A DNA stretch of 64,000 nt from Triatoma infestans (taxonomy: Eukaryota > Arthropoda > Insecta > Hemiptera > Reduviidae). How positions within the stretch are numbered: position 1 is the first letter of the stretch; every line of letters begins with the position of its first letter. Location: the NCBI GenBank assembly GCA_011037195.1, contig JAAEAF010000374.1, positions 1 to 64,000 of the forward strand, written 5' to 3'. Below the pieces are notes generated by a model. It saw only the letters and a program-made list of their open reading frames with translations. It was not told where the DNA came from and searched no databases. Position numbers and translations under genes: made by a program. This document shows, piece after piece, positions 21,690-32,334 of this stretch.

Positions 21690-21885
21690 AGCTGATTGTT
21701 GTGGTGGTTGGTTCCGCAGAGCTGGAAAGTATCAGAGACATTTTCCGTGGTAGCCTGCTTCATTTTGTGGTCATCGACCGGTTTCGGGCGTTCGCCCATC
21801 TTCAGGATGCGTTTTTCAGACAGTGTGACAACACAGATTTGCACAGAGCAAACTCAGTTTACACACTCAGATGCTGATGTTTGAA
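21690..21885 (+). mobile_element. Family C foldback, single left arm
   Basis: Runs from gtggttggttccgcagagct through agacattttccgtggtagcc, ttcattttgtggtcatcgac and cggtttcgggcgttcgccca to the gacagtgtgacaacacag region and gcacagagcaaact. It matches the arms at 50160-50450. On the minus strand it has a complete hammerhead-like core: CTGAAGA, T, GGGCGAACGCCC, GAAA. Confidence 0.82.
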
Positions 21886-21917
21886 TGGCTTGAAGAAAGG
21901 GTTCTTCAATAAAAAGG

Positions 21918-22240
21918 GAAGTACGAGATGTGGCTATTAAATAACGAGACTGACGCTGTAAAACATTTTATTTTGATTTCATACATATTTACTTATTATC
22001 ATCTTCAATATACACCCCATGCTCTATCCCTACAACGCTCCATGCGAATCTTCCATTATTTGTAACAGAGCTAGAAGTCTTCTTCTGTCAGCTCCTTCAG
22101 GACACATGCCGCTTTCTCTTTCACAGCTTCAACAAACTCAAATCTTGTTCCTTTAGTGCAGATTTCACCTTAGGAAACAGAGATAGAAGTCGCACGGTGC
22201 AAGATCTGGCGAACAACGCGGATGGTCAACACTGGTATGC
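21918..22240 (-). pseudogene. mariner transposase C-terminal fragment
   Basis: The left end is tacgagatgtggctattaaa and taacgagactgacgctg, a mariner-type terminal inverted repeat. The minus strand, through frameshifts, reads VDHPRCSPDLAPCDFYLF (third catalytic D of the DD34D triad, SPDLAPCDF), then a lysine-rich helix and TEEDF-LCYK-WKIRMERC near the C-terminus. The rest of the transposase and the other terminus are absent; it ends at a join with a LINE fragment at about 22241. Confidence 0.8.
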
Positions 22241-22600
22241 TGTATATCCTAGGAACATGAAACAGAAGGTTTACCGAAATTACATTAGTACTTTCCGTCT
22301 ATATTCAAGCGAATCTTGGACACTCACCAAGAAGAATGTCAGCCAGCTGTAAACAATGGAAATGCGGTTTCTGGGAATGATAGAAGGAAAAACAAGAAGG
22401 GACAGAATTTATAAAATGACTAAAATGGCAAAGCCAAAGAAAGATGGCAAAATAACCAGGTAGCTTGTAATCCTTGAATGGAGGAGGGGACAAAGACCAA
22501 GTGGCAGACGTAGAAGGCAGTGGAATGAAAGTGTCCAAAATATATATTACCTACGAGAAGGTCGTCTTTAAATTGGAGGAAAAGAGTTTACCTGGTTCTG
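22241..22600 (+). pseudogene. LINE C-terminal fragment (endonuclease-RT type)
   Basis: Plus-strand translation SSESWTLTKKNVSQL, MEMRFLGMIEGKTRRDRI, and later LEWRRGQRPSGRRRRQWNE. This is the conserved C-terminal region of insect endonuclease-RT LINEs, usually GSETWTLT...EMRFLRRIEGKTRRDRIRN. Stops interrupt it. It is fused directly to the mariner fragment on its left. Confidence 0.78.
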
Positions 22601-22854
22601 GAGAGAGAAAATTTGCATATATATAAAAAGATCTTCTCACAGCCTCTGGCAATAGAAGGGGATTATAATTAACAAAGTTTCTTCGAACTTCAAGTTATTA
22701 CATGATTAGTTTCCTTAGATAGTATAGTTATAGTAAATAGATAATAAGTAATCACATTTTACTTGATGGTCTTAAGACCTGGGATCTACCTGGATGTGCC
22801 TGGATGTGACAGTTTGATAACCAGACAGCGCCTCTATCAATCTGAGATAAACCT

Positions 22855-23346
22855 AACTCATGATCTTCCAGAATCTCCCAAAATATGTTTTTTCCGTAAA
22901 ACTGTGCGCTTGGCTTTCCAGGTTTAAAGAAAATCGTTCCAATCGTATTCAAGAAAGTCCAAAAGCTAAGAAACTTAGCCATTCCTGGTTAATCTATATT
23001 CTTCATACTTGGAATTCTAGCAACGAATTTGTAAGGGTGTTGTGAGGAGATGCTTGGTTGTTTGATTTGATGAAAGATAAACACCTTAAGACTGGTCTAA
23101 GATATATAATCGATATATGTACATGTATATAACTGACTGCCAAGGACTTTACACTTTAGAATTTAGAACTGAACTGAACTGACAGACTGACGTGCTAAAA
23201 TGATATGTACGGAGAGTGAATCAACAGAATGATGTCTGATGTGTAAGACTGAATTGAACAGAATGATGTCTGATGTGCAAGACTGAATTGAGCAGAATGA
23301 TGTCTGATGTGTAAGACTGAATTTAACAGAATGATCCCGTTACTGC

Positions 23347-23378
<32 letters not shown>

Positions 23379-24065
23379 CTGGCCGAGCCTCTCCTCTCTG
23401 TGCGAGAGGGGCTGTTTCTCTCCGCTAGAGTGGATGAGTGGTGGGGGTTTACTGGTTCACTAAAACCCCCACAAATTTCTCTGAACTTGGAACATTTTTT
23501 TATGTGTTTTACATGACAATGGCCGTGGAAGCCTGAAAGATTTAATGAAATCTATCGGTATGTTTGTGGATAAAATCGTAGAAAACTGAAATAATTTCTG
23601 ATTAATATCTAGATAGATAATAGAACTGTATAATAAACTGAAATAGTCCTATAGAGAAAAAAAATATAACCCCGTCTCTCTCCAAAAAAACATTTTAAAT
23701 GAATTTTTCCAGAGAAATGTTTCAAATAAAAATTGTAGGTCTTTGTAATGTGTAAACGATTATTAAGTTTAAAGAAAATTGTTAACAAGATGTTTTTGAG
23801 AAACACTCAAGAAAACTGAAAAAATTGTACATGTGTAGAAACGCACTCAACCGATTTTCATCAAACTCGTAATAATATGTAATAAATTGAAATAGCTGTT
23901 TAAAAGAAAAGATTACTCTTAACTCCCAACCCAAAAGCTTGTTTAAATGAATTTTTCCCAGTAGTCAGGTTTAAAGAAAAAAAAGTTAGGAGCCATTTTC
24001 CAGAAAATTGAAAATAAAAAATTGAAAAATTCATTCTGTAAAGTGGTATTTCCAGTTGAGGAATT
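22855..24065. repeat. Family A fragments around a solo LTR
   Basis: 22855-23029 and 23474-24065 carry family A phrases (ggtttaaagaaaatcgtt, gagaaatgtttcaaataaaa, aattgtaggtctttgtaatg, agtggtatttccagttgagg). The LTR at 23030-23473 splits them at cgaatt|aatttct. They are diverged from the fresh copies elsewhere. Confidence 0.65.
23030..23473 (-). mobile_element. Solo LTR, family D', with AATT TSD
   Basis: 444 bp, plus-strand TGTAAGGGTGTTG...ACCCCCACA, flanked by AATT (23026-23029 and 23474-23477). An internal ~35-bp unit (acagaatgatgtctgatgtg, taagactgaattga) is repeated three to four times at about 23225-23335, against one copy in the LTR at 11097. An AT microsatellite at 23356-23378 sits at the promoter position. 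Confidence 0.9.
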
Positions 24066-24580
24066 TTGACAAGTAAGTTTGTGTCCGTCAACACTGTAAT
24101 AGTTTCCAGTGACTCAAGATGTGCTCTTCAGAAGATAAAATGTCCAGGTGATATAATAGATCCGATACTCATAGAAATAGCAAATAGTTTGGAGAATACT
24201 GCAGGAAGGATACATTTAGTGTGGGGATTAAAGGGCATGCCAGGATCCAAGGAAATGAATATGTCCATATCCTGGCAAAAAAGATGCAATTAAGTTAGGT
24301 GAAGAAATTCTAGCAGCTAGTTTAGGAGGTATTATTAATGCACTGAAAATCGGTATTTAGAATTATGGTTGGGCCATTATGAAAATGAATATACTTTGAT
24401 TGGAGAAAAGCAATTTATACCACAGATAATGCGATTGAGATTTAACCATAACCTCATCAAGCCGAAACTTTATAAAATACGCATCGTGAATAGTCCCAAA
24501 TGTGATTGCGGTAACGGGGAGGATGGCGATAATCATTTACTTTTTAGCTGTAACATATATAGTAAAAAAAGAGTATAGTT
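24066..24580 (+). pseudogene. Decayed LINE RNase H and C-terminal fragment
   Basis: Translation TVIVSSDSRCALQKI (RNase H DSQAAL-type motif), IHLVW-KGMPGS-EMN (a relic of the V-GH-G--GNE motif), then MRLRFNHNLIKPKLYKIRIV and CDCGNGEDGDNHLLFSC, a Cys-rich terminal motif. It is a different lineage from the LTGHC-type LINEs. Frameshifts are present and no A tail is seen. It lies between two family A pieces. Confidence 0.68.
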
Positions 24581-24977
24581 TTTAACCGAACTGTCCGAGT
24601 ATGTTCCTTGAAGCGCTAAAAGCATATTGACACTAATGGAAAAGAAAGCGCATTTTTGCATATATAATTTCATCAAAAGGAATAAAAAAAAATATAAGTT
24701 GGATTAGAAATTAACTTTCGGTTATACTTTAGTTCTGTGTACATTTCACTCGACTTTGGTGTACTAGACTCCAAAACAATATGAAGTGGCTAACAGACAA
24801 GAGCCGCATCGCTCAAGATATCCTTATCTCTGTAAGGATGGAGAAAGGAAAAGGGGAACAGAGTGGGAGAGGGGAAGAAGTTTAAAACACACACATACTC
24901 AGTTTGAAGAGAAACCCATGGTGGAAACTTCAAGGAATGTCAATTTTGAACTTTCTGCAAAATCACTTTTTACCATG

Positions 24978-25067
24978 TCAAATTTTCGATATCGAGTTTT
25001 CACCGGAAATATCCGTTTTGAGGTCCCCTGAGTCCAAAAAAGTGATTTTTATCAAATAGTCTGTATG

Positions 25068-25128
<61 letters not shown>

Positions 25129-25985
25129 GTGTATGTGAATAGCATAGCTCAAAAACGAGAAACCGTAGAACGTTGAAACTGATATTCCGTTTAGGTATCA
25201 CTATGGCATCTGACAAAATTCCTCAACCCGAAGAACAACTTTACTTGTTTTTTTTTACTTTTTTGCGTTTTTCTCAAAAATAGCTCCGACGATTTTCTTC
25301 AAACTTGGTATATCAACTACACATACAACGTGCTACAACTCTTATTTGAAACAGTTCTCTGGGAAAATTCATTTAAGGGCAGCTGTGGGAGAGGGATGGG
25401 GTTAGGTTTTCATCTAAAGTGCTATTTCAGTTTATTATACAATTCTGTCATCTAAATAATGTTAATTAGAATTAAATATGTTGTTGAAATTCCGAATTTG
25501 AAAAAAATCGGATAACCGGAATTGCGTTTACTATACATACCCCTCTAGACTAAATGATTTCTTTCAGTTTTTCGTGATTTTCTCAAAAATGGCTCCGACG
25601 ATATGCTTCAAACTTGGTACATCAACTACACATACAATGAGCTACAACTTTTATTTAAAACCTTTTTTCTGGGAAAATTCATTTAATGGCACTTTTGGAG
25701 GAAGGGTGGGGTTATGTTTTCCTCCAAAATGCTATCATAGTTGATTATATAATTCTATCATCCAAACAAAATTAATTAGAAATAAATAGATGGGCAAAAT
25801 TCCGAGTTTTAAGAAAATTAGTAAACCGGAAGTGCGCTTTTACTGAACAGTTTTTTTTTTTTTTTTTTTTCAGTTTTCGACGAATTTCATTAAATTTGGT
25901 ACACAAACTACAAAATTGTCTATTTTAATTTTGAGAACTGGAGTAAGAGAAAGTTGTGTGAGTGTTTCACACCCGATGTTTTAGA
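24978..25985 (-). mobile_element. Family A element, minus orientation
   Basis: Begins tgtcaaattttcgatatcga and ends gtgtgagtgtttcacacccg. Two core units. The internal microsatellite is expanded to (TA)n(GT)n(TA)n at 25067-25131, at the same place as in other copies. The outer left hairpin is missing. A T run at 25853-25871 follows ttactgaacag. Confidence 0.85.
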
Positions 25986-25997
25986 CTCAGTTGGCCT

Positions 25998-26324
25998 TGT
26001 AACAGTATCCAAAGAGCCTCAGAGCAGAAACAGTATCCAAAGAGAACAGAGAACAGAAACAAATGCTAGGACCACTCTCTCGGATTAGAGTGGGAGAAAC
26101 TATATAAATACAGCGACGGGACACAGAGAAGATATAGTTCAATATAGTTCAGCAATCAACGTGTCATTACCCCTTCCACTTTACCTTAATCTACCATCTT
26201 TACTGTAAAGTCCAGGAAGTCAATGTAACTTCCTATTATTGTACAGTATTAACCAGTGTTAAACCAAGTCTTGTTAATTCATCAAAACAGACGAATTCTC
26301 TCCATCCAATCAACCTCAATTATA
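25998..26324 (+). mobile_element. Solo LTR, family D, with GCCT TSD
   Basis: 327 bp, TGTAACAGTATCC...CTCAATTATA, flanked by GCCT (25994-25997 and 26325-26328). Contains gaccactctctcggattaga, a TATA-like ctatataaatacagcgacgg, an initiator-like gttcagcaatca and ctgtaaagtccaggaagtca. The latter motif is shared by LTRs at 4184, 11097, 23030, 32940, 48426 and 59141. Confidence 0.9.
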
Positions 26325-26399
26325 GCCTCAACACGTGAAATTCCGGTGAAAATTCGATATCGAAAATTTGACACGATTAAAAAATACTTCCTTTAAAAA

Positions 26400-27690
26400 C
26401 AAAGAAAGTAACAAATTAATGAAAAACCCTTAATTTAACATGTATATTTGAACTATCTAAAAAAAAAAAGAAAGAGAAAAACCTCATTTAGACTAAAAAA
26501 AAGCTAAACTAGAAAAGTGGGAGATCTCATCTTAATAAAGGAAGGGCGAAAAAAAAAAATGAAGTATAAATCAACAAAATATGAAGAAAACATAACGGTG
26601 GGTGATCATAGTCTTTCAGCGAAGATAAACAACAGTAAGAAGAAGTAAATGGATAAAGAAAAGTGGGGAAAAAAACGCTGAAGCTATTTTAGTTTTCCAC
26701 TAAAATATTAACAGCTTTTTTTTTTTTTTAATTATGTTTTCCTCATTTACATAAATAACAAAAGAAAAAGAAAAAATCAGATATCTAGCGCCAACGTATA
26801 TAAATGGCGGCTAGAGATGTACTCCTTCTCGGTAAGGACGTTATACAATTATATTTCATAAAAGTTTAAGAGGCATTAAAAAAAAATACCTCCTTCTCGG
26901 AATACTCGGGAATCCAAGAAAAAGAAAGCTATTTCCTAGATAATATCTTCACATTTCTTCATGAGAGCTGTTTCAACTCCGAAGGAATTTCTTTTGCTTT
27001 CAACATTGTCTAGTCTTCATTTCTATCTTCCATATTACAGGTGAGTGACTCTTCATCTGAATGGAAAAAAAAAACCAACAAGAAAACCCTTCTCTTGTTT
27101 TTAACCACCATTTTCTTAGTTCTTAATTATTGCTATTTTAGTTATGTAAAACATTGTAAACTTTTCTTCTTAGTCTGAGGGTTTGTTTGTTTTTTTTTTT
27201 TTTTTAGCTTCGCTTATATTTCTATTATCTTTATAATGAGCCGGTGGAAGAGAAAAATCTTGGAGGAAAAGTCGTGGAAAATTATGGTGTAAAAAACAGA
27301 GTGTGAGAAAGTGATTTATTTTGACAGAAAAATGTTTTTTTTTTCTTTTCTTTTAGTCTATTTCGTGGTAATGTGTTTTTCTCTAGTCCGTGGCGCACCA
27401 CTGGCGGCGATGAGACCCAGCCAAGTTTTCCATATCAAACAAGAATTTAATTAAAAAAGAAAATACAGGAGTGAAACTCTGTTTTGTTTTGAGCATCATT
27501 TAAGCAGGGAAAAATGTTACTATTATTACTTTTATTGCATATTATGTAACTAGTTTATGAAAATACGAGATTTTTTTTAAAACTGATTAAAAGAAAAAAA
27601 CTCTGGTGAAAAAAAGTGCAATTTCTCATGGCTGCAATTTCTGCATTTCTAATTGACAAATTTTTCGTTAAACTTTATTATTTTTATTAT
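26400..27690. other. No recognisable feature
   Basis: A short family A tail follows the LTR (26325-26400). The rest is AT-rich with homopolymer runs. A near-repeat of tcctccttctcggtaagga / acctccttctcggaatactc (about 26820 and 26887) is the only structure I see. Confidence 0.35.
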
Positions 27691-27699
27691 ATATCTTTA

Positions 27700-27930
27700 G
27701 TTGTTTGCAGTTTTGGTGTTCTGTTATGACCGCTGTATTCAATGTTGTAAAAATAAATGTTCAGGTTCGGTCATAAAAAAAACTCTTTTTAAACTTTCAC
27801 CTACGTTTCGGCAAATTTAATGCCTTCTTTAGGCAATAAATGTCTGTACAAAGGTTTTAATTTGGGTTTTATTTAAATATATTTGGGTTTTAATTTGGTT
27901 TTAATTCTTGGTCTGTACAAAGTTTTTATA
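27700..27930 (-). other. Penelope-type terminal sequence with hammerhead-like motif
   Basis: On the minus strand: CTAAAGA, A, GGCATTAAATTTGCC (perfect 4-bp stem with a 7-base loop), GAAA, CGTAGG (27800-27834), then tgaaagtttaaaaagagt and a gaccgaacc stretch. The first motif has A where the hammerhead core has G. A GTCTGTACAAAG 12-mer occurs at about 27842 and 27912. Penelope coding sequence on the same strand lies 2 kb away at 29765-30115, with a DNA transposon inserted between, so both may be one old element. Confidence 0.45.
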
Positions 27931-28019
27931 CAAATCGGGAAAAAAAGAAAAAACAACATAAACTATAAATTTAAAATAAATATTTTTTAAAATAAACTAA
28001 ATAAATAATATATAATATA

Positions 28020-29471
28020 CAGGGTGTCCCAAGGTATATGGATAACGACTTTTTCTCGGAAACTAAGATAGCTAGAAAAAAACTAAAAAATACGTGTCCG
28101 CGTAGTTTTTTGTTAGAAATCCAAATTTAATTTGCAAATTTGTTTTGATGCTTCGAGAAGCGAGATACAGGCCACCAGCTTCATTTTTTCAAATGGGGAG
28201 GTGTGGTTTTTATTTAAGAAATAGATTCCTCTATATTTACTTGAACGGTTTTTTTCTTTGAGCGATATTTTACAAGTTATGAATGAAAACATGATTCCTA
28301 TAAGAAATTTTAAAATGATATTATTAATGGTTTTTTGATTGAATAAGAAGAAAAGCACTATTTTATTATAAATTTTACTCCTCATTAATTACAGATCTTG
28401 CTCGAACTGACCTCCACCATTAGAGATGTACGAGGCATGTCCAGTAAGTAAGTGTACTGAATTTTTGCAGGTTACAAAAATTTTTATTTGAACAAAAAAA
28501 ATTACCAAGCAATTTTTAGAGGCTCACAGTATCTTGCAGAGTTGATGGTCTCCCCTTGAGGCATATATTCAATTAAAATTATGGCTTGACAGTCCCAAAA
28601 CACGGATGCCATGATTTTCTTAGCTGAAATTGTGATTTTTTTGAACTTTTTGGCGGAGGGTGAAGAGGTGTGACGCCACTGTTGAGACTGCCTTTTGGTT
28701 TCAGGTGTGTAGTTGCAACTCAAGTTTCATCTCCAGTAATGATGGAGCGGAGAAATTCATCTCCATGGAGTTTGTAGCGTCTCAAAAATTCTTGCCCGAC
28801 TTGAATATTTCACACTTGGCGGGAGATTGAGTGACATTTTCCACGAAAGGTATTGTCGCGTCGAAGTTCTCAACGTACTGACCTCGAACCGGTCTCGTTG
28901 CTGAGGGGAGGAATCAGGCTACACGATAGTGTAGCCAACATGTCAAAAACAAAATCCCTCCGGCCGTGAGAACCTCAGTACACTTACTTTCTGGACATAA
29001 GGTTCTTTGGCCGTAAGGTACAGTTGGTAGGAAAAAGGATGTGCATGCATCTCTAATGGTGGAGGCCAGTTCGAGCAAGATCTGTAATTAATGAGGAATA
29101 AAATTTATAATAAAATAGTACTTATCTTCTTATTCAATCAAAAAACCATTATAATATCATTTTGAAATTTCTTATAGGAATCATGTTTTCATTCATAACT
29201 TGTAAAATATCGCTAAAGAAAAAAAACCGTTCAAGTAAATTTTTCTTACAAAAAATAGAGGAATCTATTTCTTAAATAAAAACTATACCTCCTCATTTGA
29301 AAAAATGAAGTTGGTGCCTGTATCTCGCTTCTCGAAGCACCAAAACAAATCTGCAAATTAAATTTGGATTTCTAACAAAAAACTACGGAGACACGTATTT
29401 TTTAGTTTTTTTCTAGCTATCTTAGTTTCCGAGAAAAAGTCGTTATCCATAATATAGCTTGGGACACCCTG
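28020..29471. mobile_element. Non-autonomous DNA transposon with ~410-bp inverted repeats
   Basis: Ends CAGGGTGTCCCAAG... and ...CTTGGGACACCCTG, flanked by TATA on both sides (28016-28019, 29472-29475). The arms 28020-28428 and 29048-29471 are near-perfect complements, so the element is almost all inverted repeat. A mariner sits at a TA at the inner end of the left arm. No transposase of its own. The termini resemble the 15296 transposon and suggest the Tc1/mariner superfamily. Frames at 28113-28385 lie in an arm and are not genes. Confidence 0.88.
28431..29003 (-). pseudogene. Internally deleted mariner (DD34D) copy
   Basis: Terminal repeats: left CATGTCCAGTAAGTAAGTGTACTGA-like, right its complement with one or two changes (TCAGTACACTTACTTTCTGGACAT). 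The minus strand encodes RRYKLHGDEFLRSIITGDET (first catalytic D region), a frameshift, NYTPETKRQSQQWRHTSSPS, and ASVFWDCQAIILIEYMPQGE (second catalytic D region, FWD), as in mariner transposases. The third catalytic region and the DNA-binding domain are missing; ~573 bp remain of a usual ~1.3 kb. Confidence 0.88.
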
Positions 29472-30232
29472 TATATAGCAATTTTAATTTTATTTTGACT
29501 GTTGCTGTAGAACGATCAATAATAAACACATCTTAACTATTGAAACTTTGACAAAATTGGTATATATAAGTGTAAAAAAATATGGAAATAACATAGGAAT
29601 TGTACTGACAAAAATTTCTTGTTAGAATTTCTTAAAAACTATAGTTTAACTTGTGATATACCATCACCAAGTGTTACGGACATTGGATGAGTAAAGGTTT
29701 ATAAAGGGCTAGCAGAGTGGATGGGAAAACCGTGTCTTAATCTGTATTTTGTTTTGGAAATTCCAGGAGATTGTTATACCTGGGATAGGTTATTGGTGTC
29801 TGTTCTAAAATTGATAGATAATTTATCTTTTTTAATATATATCATTTTCAATATATTTCTTTTTATTATTATTATTGTTGATGGAGAGAATTTTAGTGTT
29901 TTCCATGTCAAATTCATGTTTGTATTGTATGCAATGTTTCGTTAGTGCTATAAACATGTCAGTCGGTTTTTTTTATTTTTGCAGTCGTATTTATGTTGGT
30001 ATACTTTATTTTTTAAATATTGAGATGTTTGTCCTATGTATGTAGCTGGGCATTGTAAACAATTTATTTTATAAATTACATCTGATAATAACGTTGTGGG
30101 GGTGGGGTCTTTGAGTTATATGCCAATATTATCAAAGTTTCAATAGTTGTAATGTAGTTTATTTTTATTATTGATCTGTTCTGCAGCAATAGTCAAAATA
30201 AATTTGAAATTGCTATATATATATATATATTA
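29472..30232 (-). pseudogene. Penelope-like element remnant with GIY-YIG endonuclease
   Basis: The minus strand from 30115 reads LKDPTPTTLLSDVIYKINC then LQCPATYIGQTSQYLKNKV, the GIY-YIG domain with the two-cysteine insert typical of Penelope-like elements. After a frameshift it continues MFIALTKHCIQYKHEFDMEN and TKILSIN, then MIYIKKDKLSINFRTDTNNL to about 29765. The reverse transcriptase is absent. The fragment is bounded by inverted arms: 29478-29575 and the complement of about 30120-30230 align (agcaattt-aattttattttg, gaacgatcaataataaa, actattgaaactttga). Terminal repeats in odd orientation are known for this class. Confidence 0.85.
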
Positions 30233-30269
30233 TACACTGTTTATTTAGTGTTATTGTATACACAGCTAA

Positions 30270-30425
30270 TACAGTATATCAACTGTATTTGCTCTGTGCA
30301 AGTCTATGTTATTACACTGTTTAACAAAAACATCCTGATGAAGGGCGAACGCCCGAAACCGATCGATGACCACAAAAAGTATCAGGCTATCACGGAAAAT
30401 GTCTCTGATACACCACACATTCATT
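30270..30425 (+). mobile_element. Family C foldback, single right arm
   Basis: Contains tttgctctgtgcaagtctat, then the best hammerhead-like core in the window at 30333-30357: CTGATGA, A, GGGCGAACGCCC, GAAA, C. It continues cgatcgatgaccacaaaaag and cacggaaaatgtctctgata. The left arm is absent. It starts about 40 bp beyond the Penelope remnant. Confidence 0.8.
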
Positions 30426-30429
30426 AGCA

Positions 30430-32330
30430 CCTTAGTTAATTTTGACAGCGGGCGCCCATGATGTCCACCAAGCCTTTGTATATAAAAATGTATAACCCCT
30501 ATTACGTTTTGTATATGGACAGCCCAACTAAACGTTTGTAAACATTGCAATTTTAAATAAATATTTTTTAATTGGGTAAAAGTGAAGTCGTGTAATTTAT
30601 TTGGAGTAAGATAAGTCATGTGAGTGTTTCACACAAGATTTTTTTATTTTTTTTTATTTTGCGCACGTATGCTTATATAAAGCCATTTGTGTGCTGGATG
30701 TATTGCCCCAAATTTTTTTAAAAAATTTCTTTCCTGAGTAGCGTATAAAAATGGAGAAGTAAATAATGAAAAGTTGATAATCCAGGCAATTGCTGCCTTT
30801 ATTATATGCCCCTTTTGCCTAATTCCCCGGGCTTGGCGAGAGAGAGACAGAGTTTGTTTCCCCAAAATGGGCCGCATTAGATGGAATTGTGTATAAGCTA
30901 GTGTAATCAGTGTGCTTTTGAGAAACAGTAACCAGTTTAGGTATTTGGCTGTTTAGATGGAGAGAGTTGTTCTGTCGTAAAGCGTGAGTGAGTGATGTGA
31001 AACGAGGAGTGAGTTTCCCTGTGCGGCATGACTTGGAAGGGCAGACATTTACTAACGAGGGCTTCCTGTTAACCTTCCTTAGTTTCCTCTTTATTGTGTT
31101 AGAGAGAAACCTTCACTTGGGCGTTTCAGCACTCTCTCTATATCTCTCTCTCTCTCTCTTTCACTCTTACTCCCACCCTCCATCACTTCCCATCGTTGCC
31201 TAACAACATAAACGAAGTTGTAAAGGGAGGGACCCGATATAAATACGAATGACAATTAATGAGTTATGGACTTGTGGGTGAAGTAACAAGGAATAGACCA
31301 AGAAATTGTTAACTGGAGAGAGAGGTGGAAAACCATAGTAGGATGAACCACTAAGGAGGAAGAGGTGGAGCCTGTTGTGACGTTGAAGGAATAAACCTAC
31401 CGGCCGGCCCCTCTTACTTCAATTTATACCCACCATAGGCCGGGGAGAAGTTGTAACAAATTAGTGCTGAGCCATGTAGTTTCGTCACTCAAACGACATC
31501 ATCAAGTTTCTCCCCCTTTTTCAAGTTTTTCTCACACAGAAAATAAATATACTCGTTCAAAATTCGTAACAGTATACAGTCTTACCGTTTCAGCGATTCC
31601 CACCCACCTTTTACTTGTTAACTATTTAATTAAATTTTATACTTGGTTTAAAAAAAAATGATTAGAACAGCCTCTTATTGAAGATTTTTTTTATAAAAAT
31701 AAGAAGCTCTCAACAAGATATTCATTTATTTATTAAATACTAACATTTCTAATTCACAAAACTTTTGTCCGTAACCTTCCTATCAGATCCCAATAAGATA
31801 TCTAAACTGAATGTGAATGCAATTTTTATTTTATTTTTGTAGAGTTGAGGCTGAGCTAAGATTATGCGAATTCCACATCCATTCCTATCGATAGATCCAT
31901 AAATCTCTTCCCAAAGGGTTCTTTTTTGGATTTCCTGGGAGAATCGTACACCGAACCTTCTTCGAACAGAGAGAAAGAACACATCAACTTTCATTGCTAC
32001 GTCCTAACTTACTTGCAAGTACGATGAGTTTGATCTTCGACCTGTGGTTTGCAGGTGTTCAAGTTTTCTTCTTTTTTTTTGTCTTTCATTTCTTTACCCG
32101 TTTTATTCATCTTAGACGATGAAATGAAAGCAGCTCTGGAATTTACAGATTACTGGAAAGTACCACTAATCTGAACTGTAATATGAGGCTTTTGAAAGTA
32201 ACACTCTTCTTACCTACTACTAATAAGCGGTATGTGATGGAAGAGGCAATCCAGGTTACTCATATAGAGCCAGTTATGTCCATATACACTGAATGTTTTT
32301 AGGAAAAGAAAGAAGCGAGCTATAAAAGAC
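30430..32330. other. No recognisable feature
   Basis: Includes a degraded family A terminus at about 30617-30645 (gtgagtgtttcacacaagat then T run) and a TC tract near 31133-31160. Several frames of 65-117 residues show no domain. ccggccggccc near 31400 is a GC-rich oddity in AT-rich surroundings. Confidence 0.35.
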
Positions 32331-32334
32331 AGGT

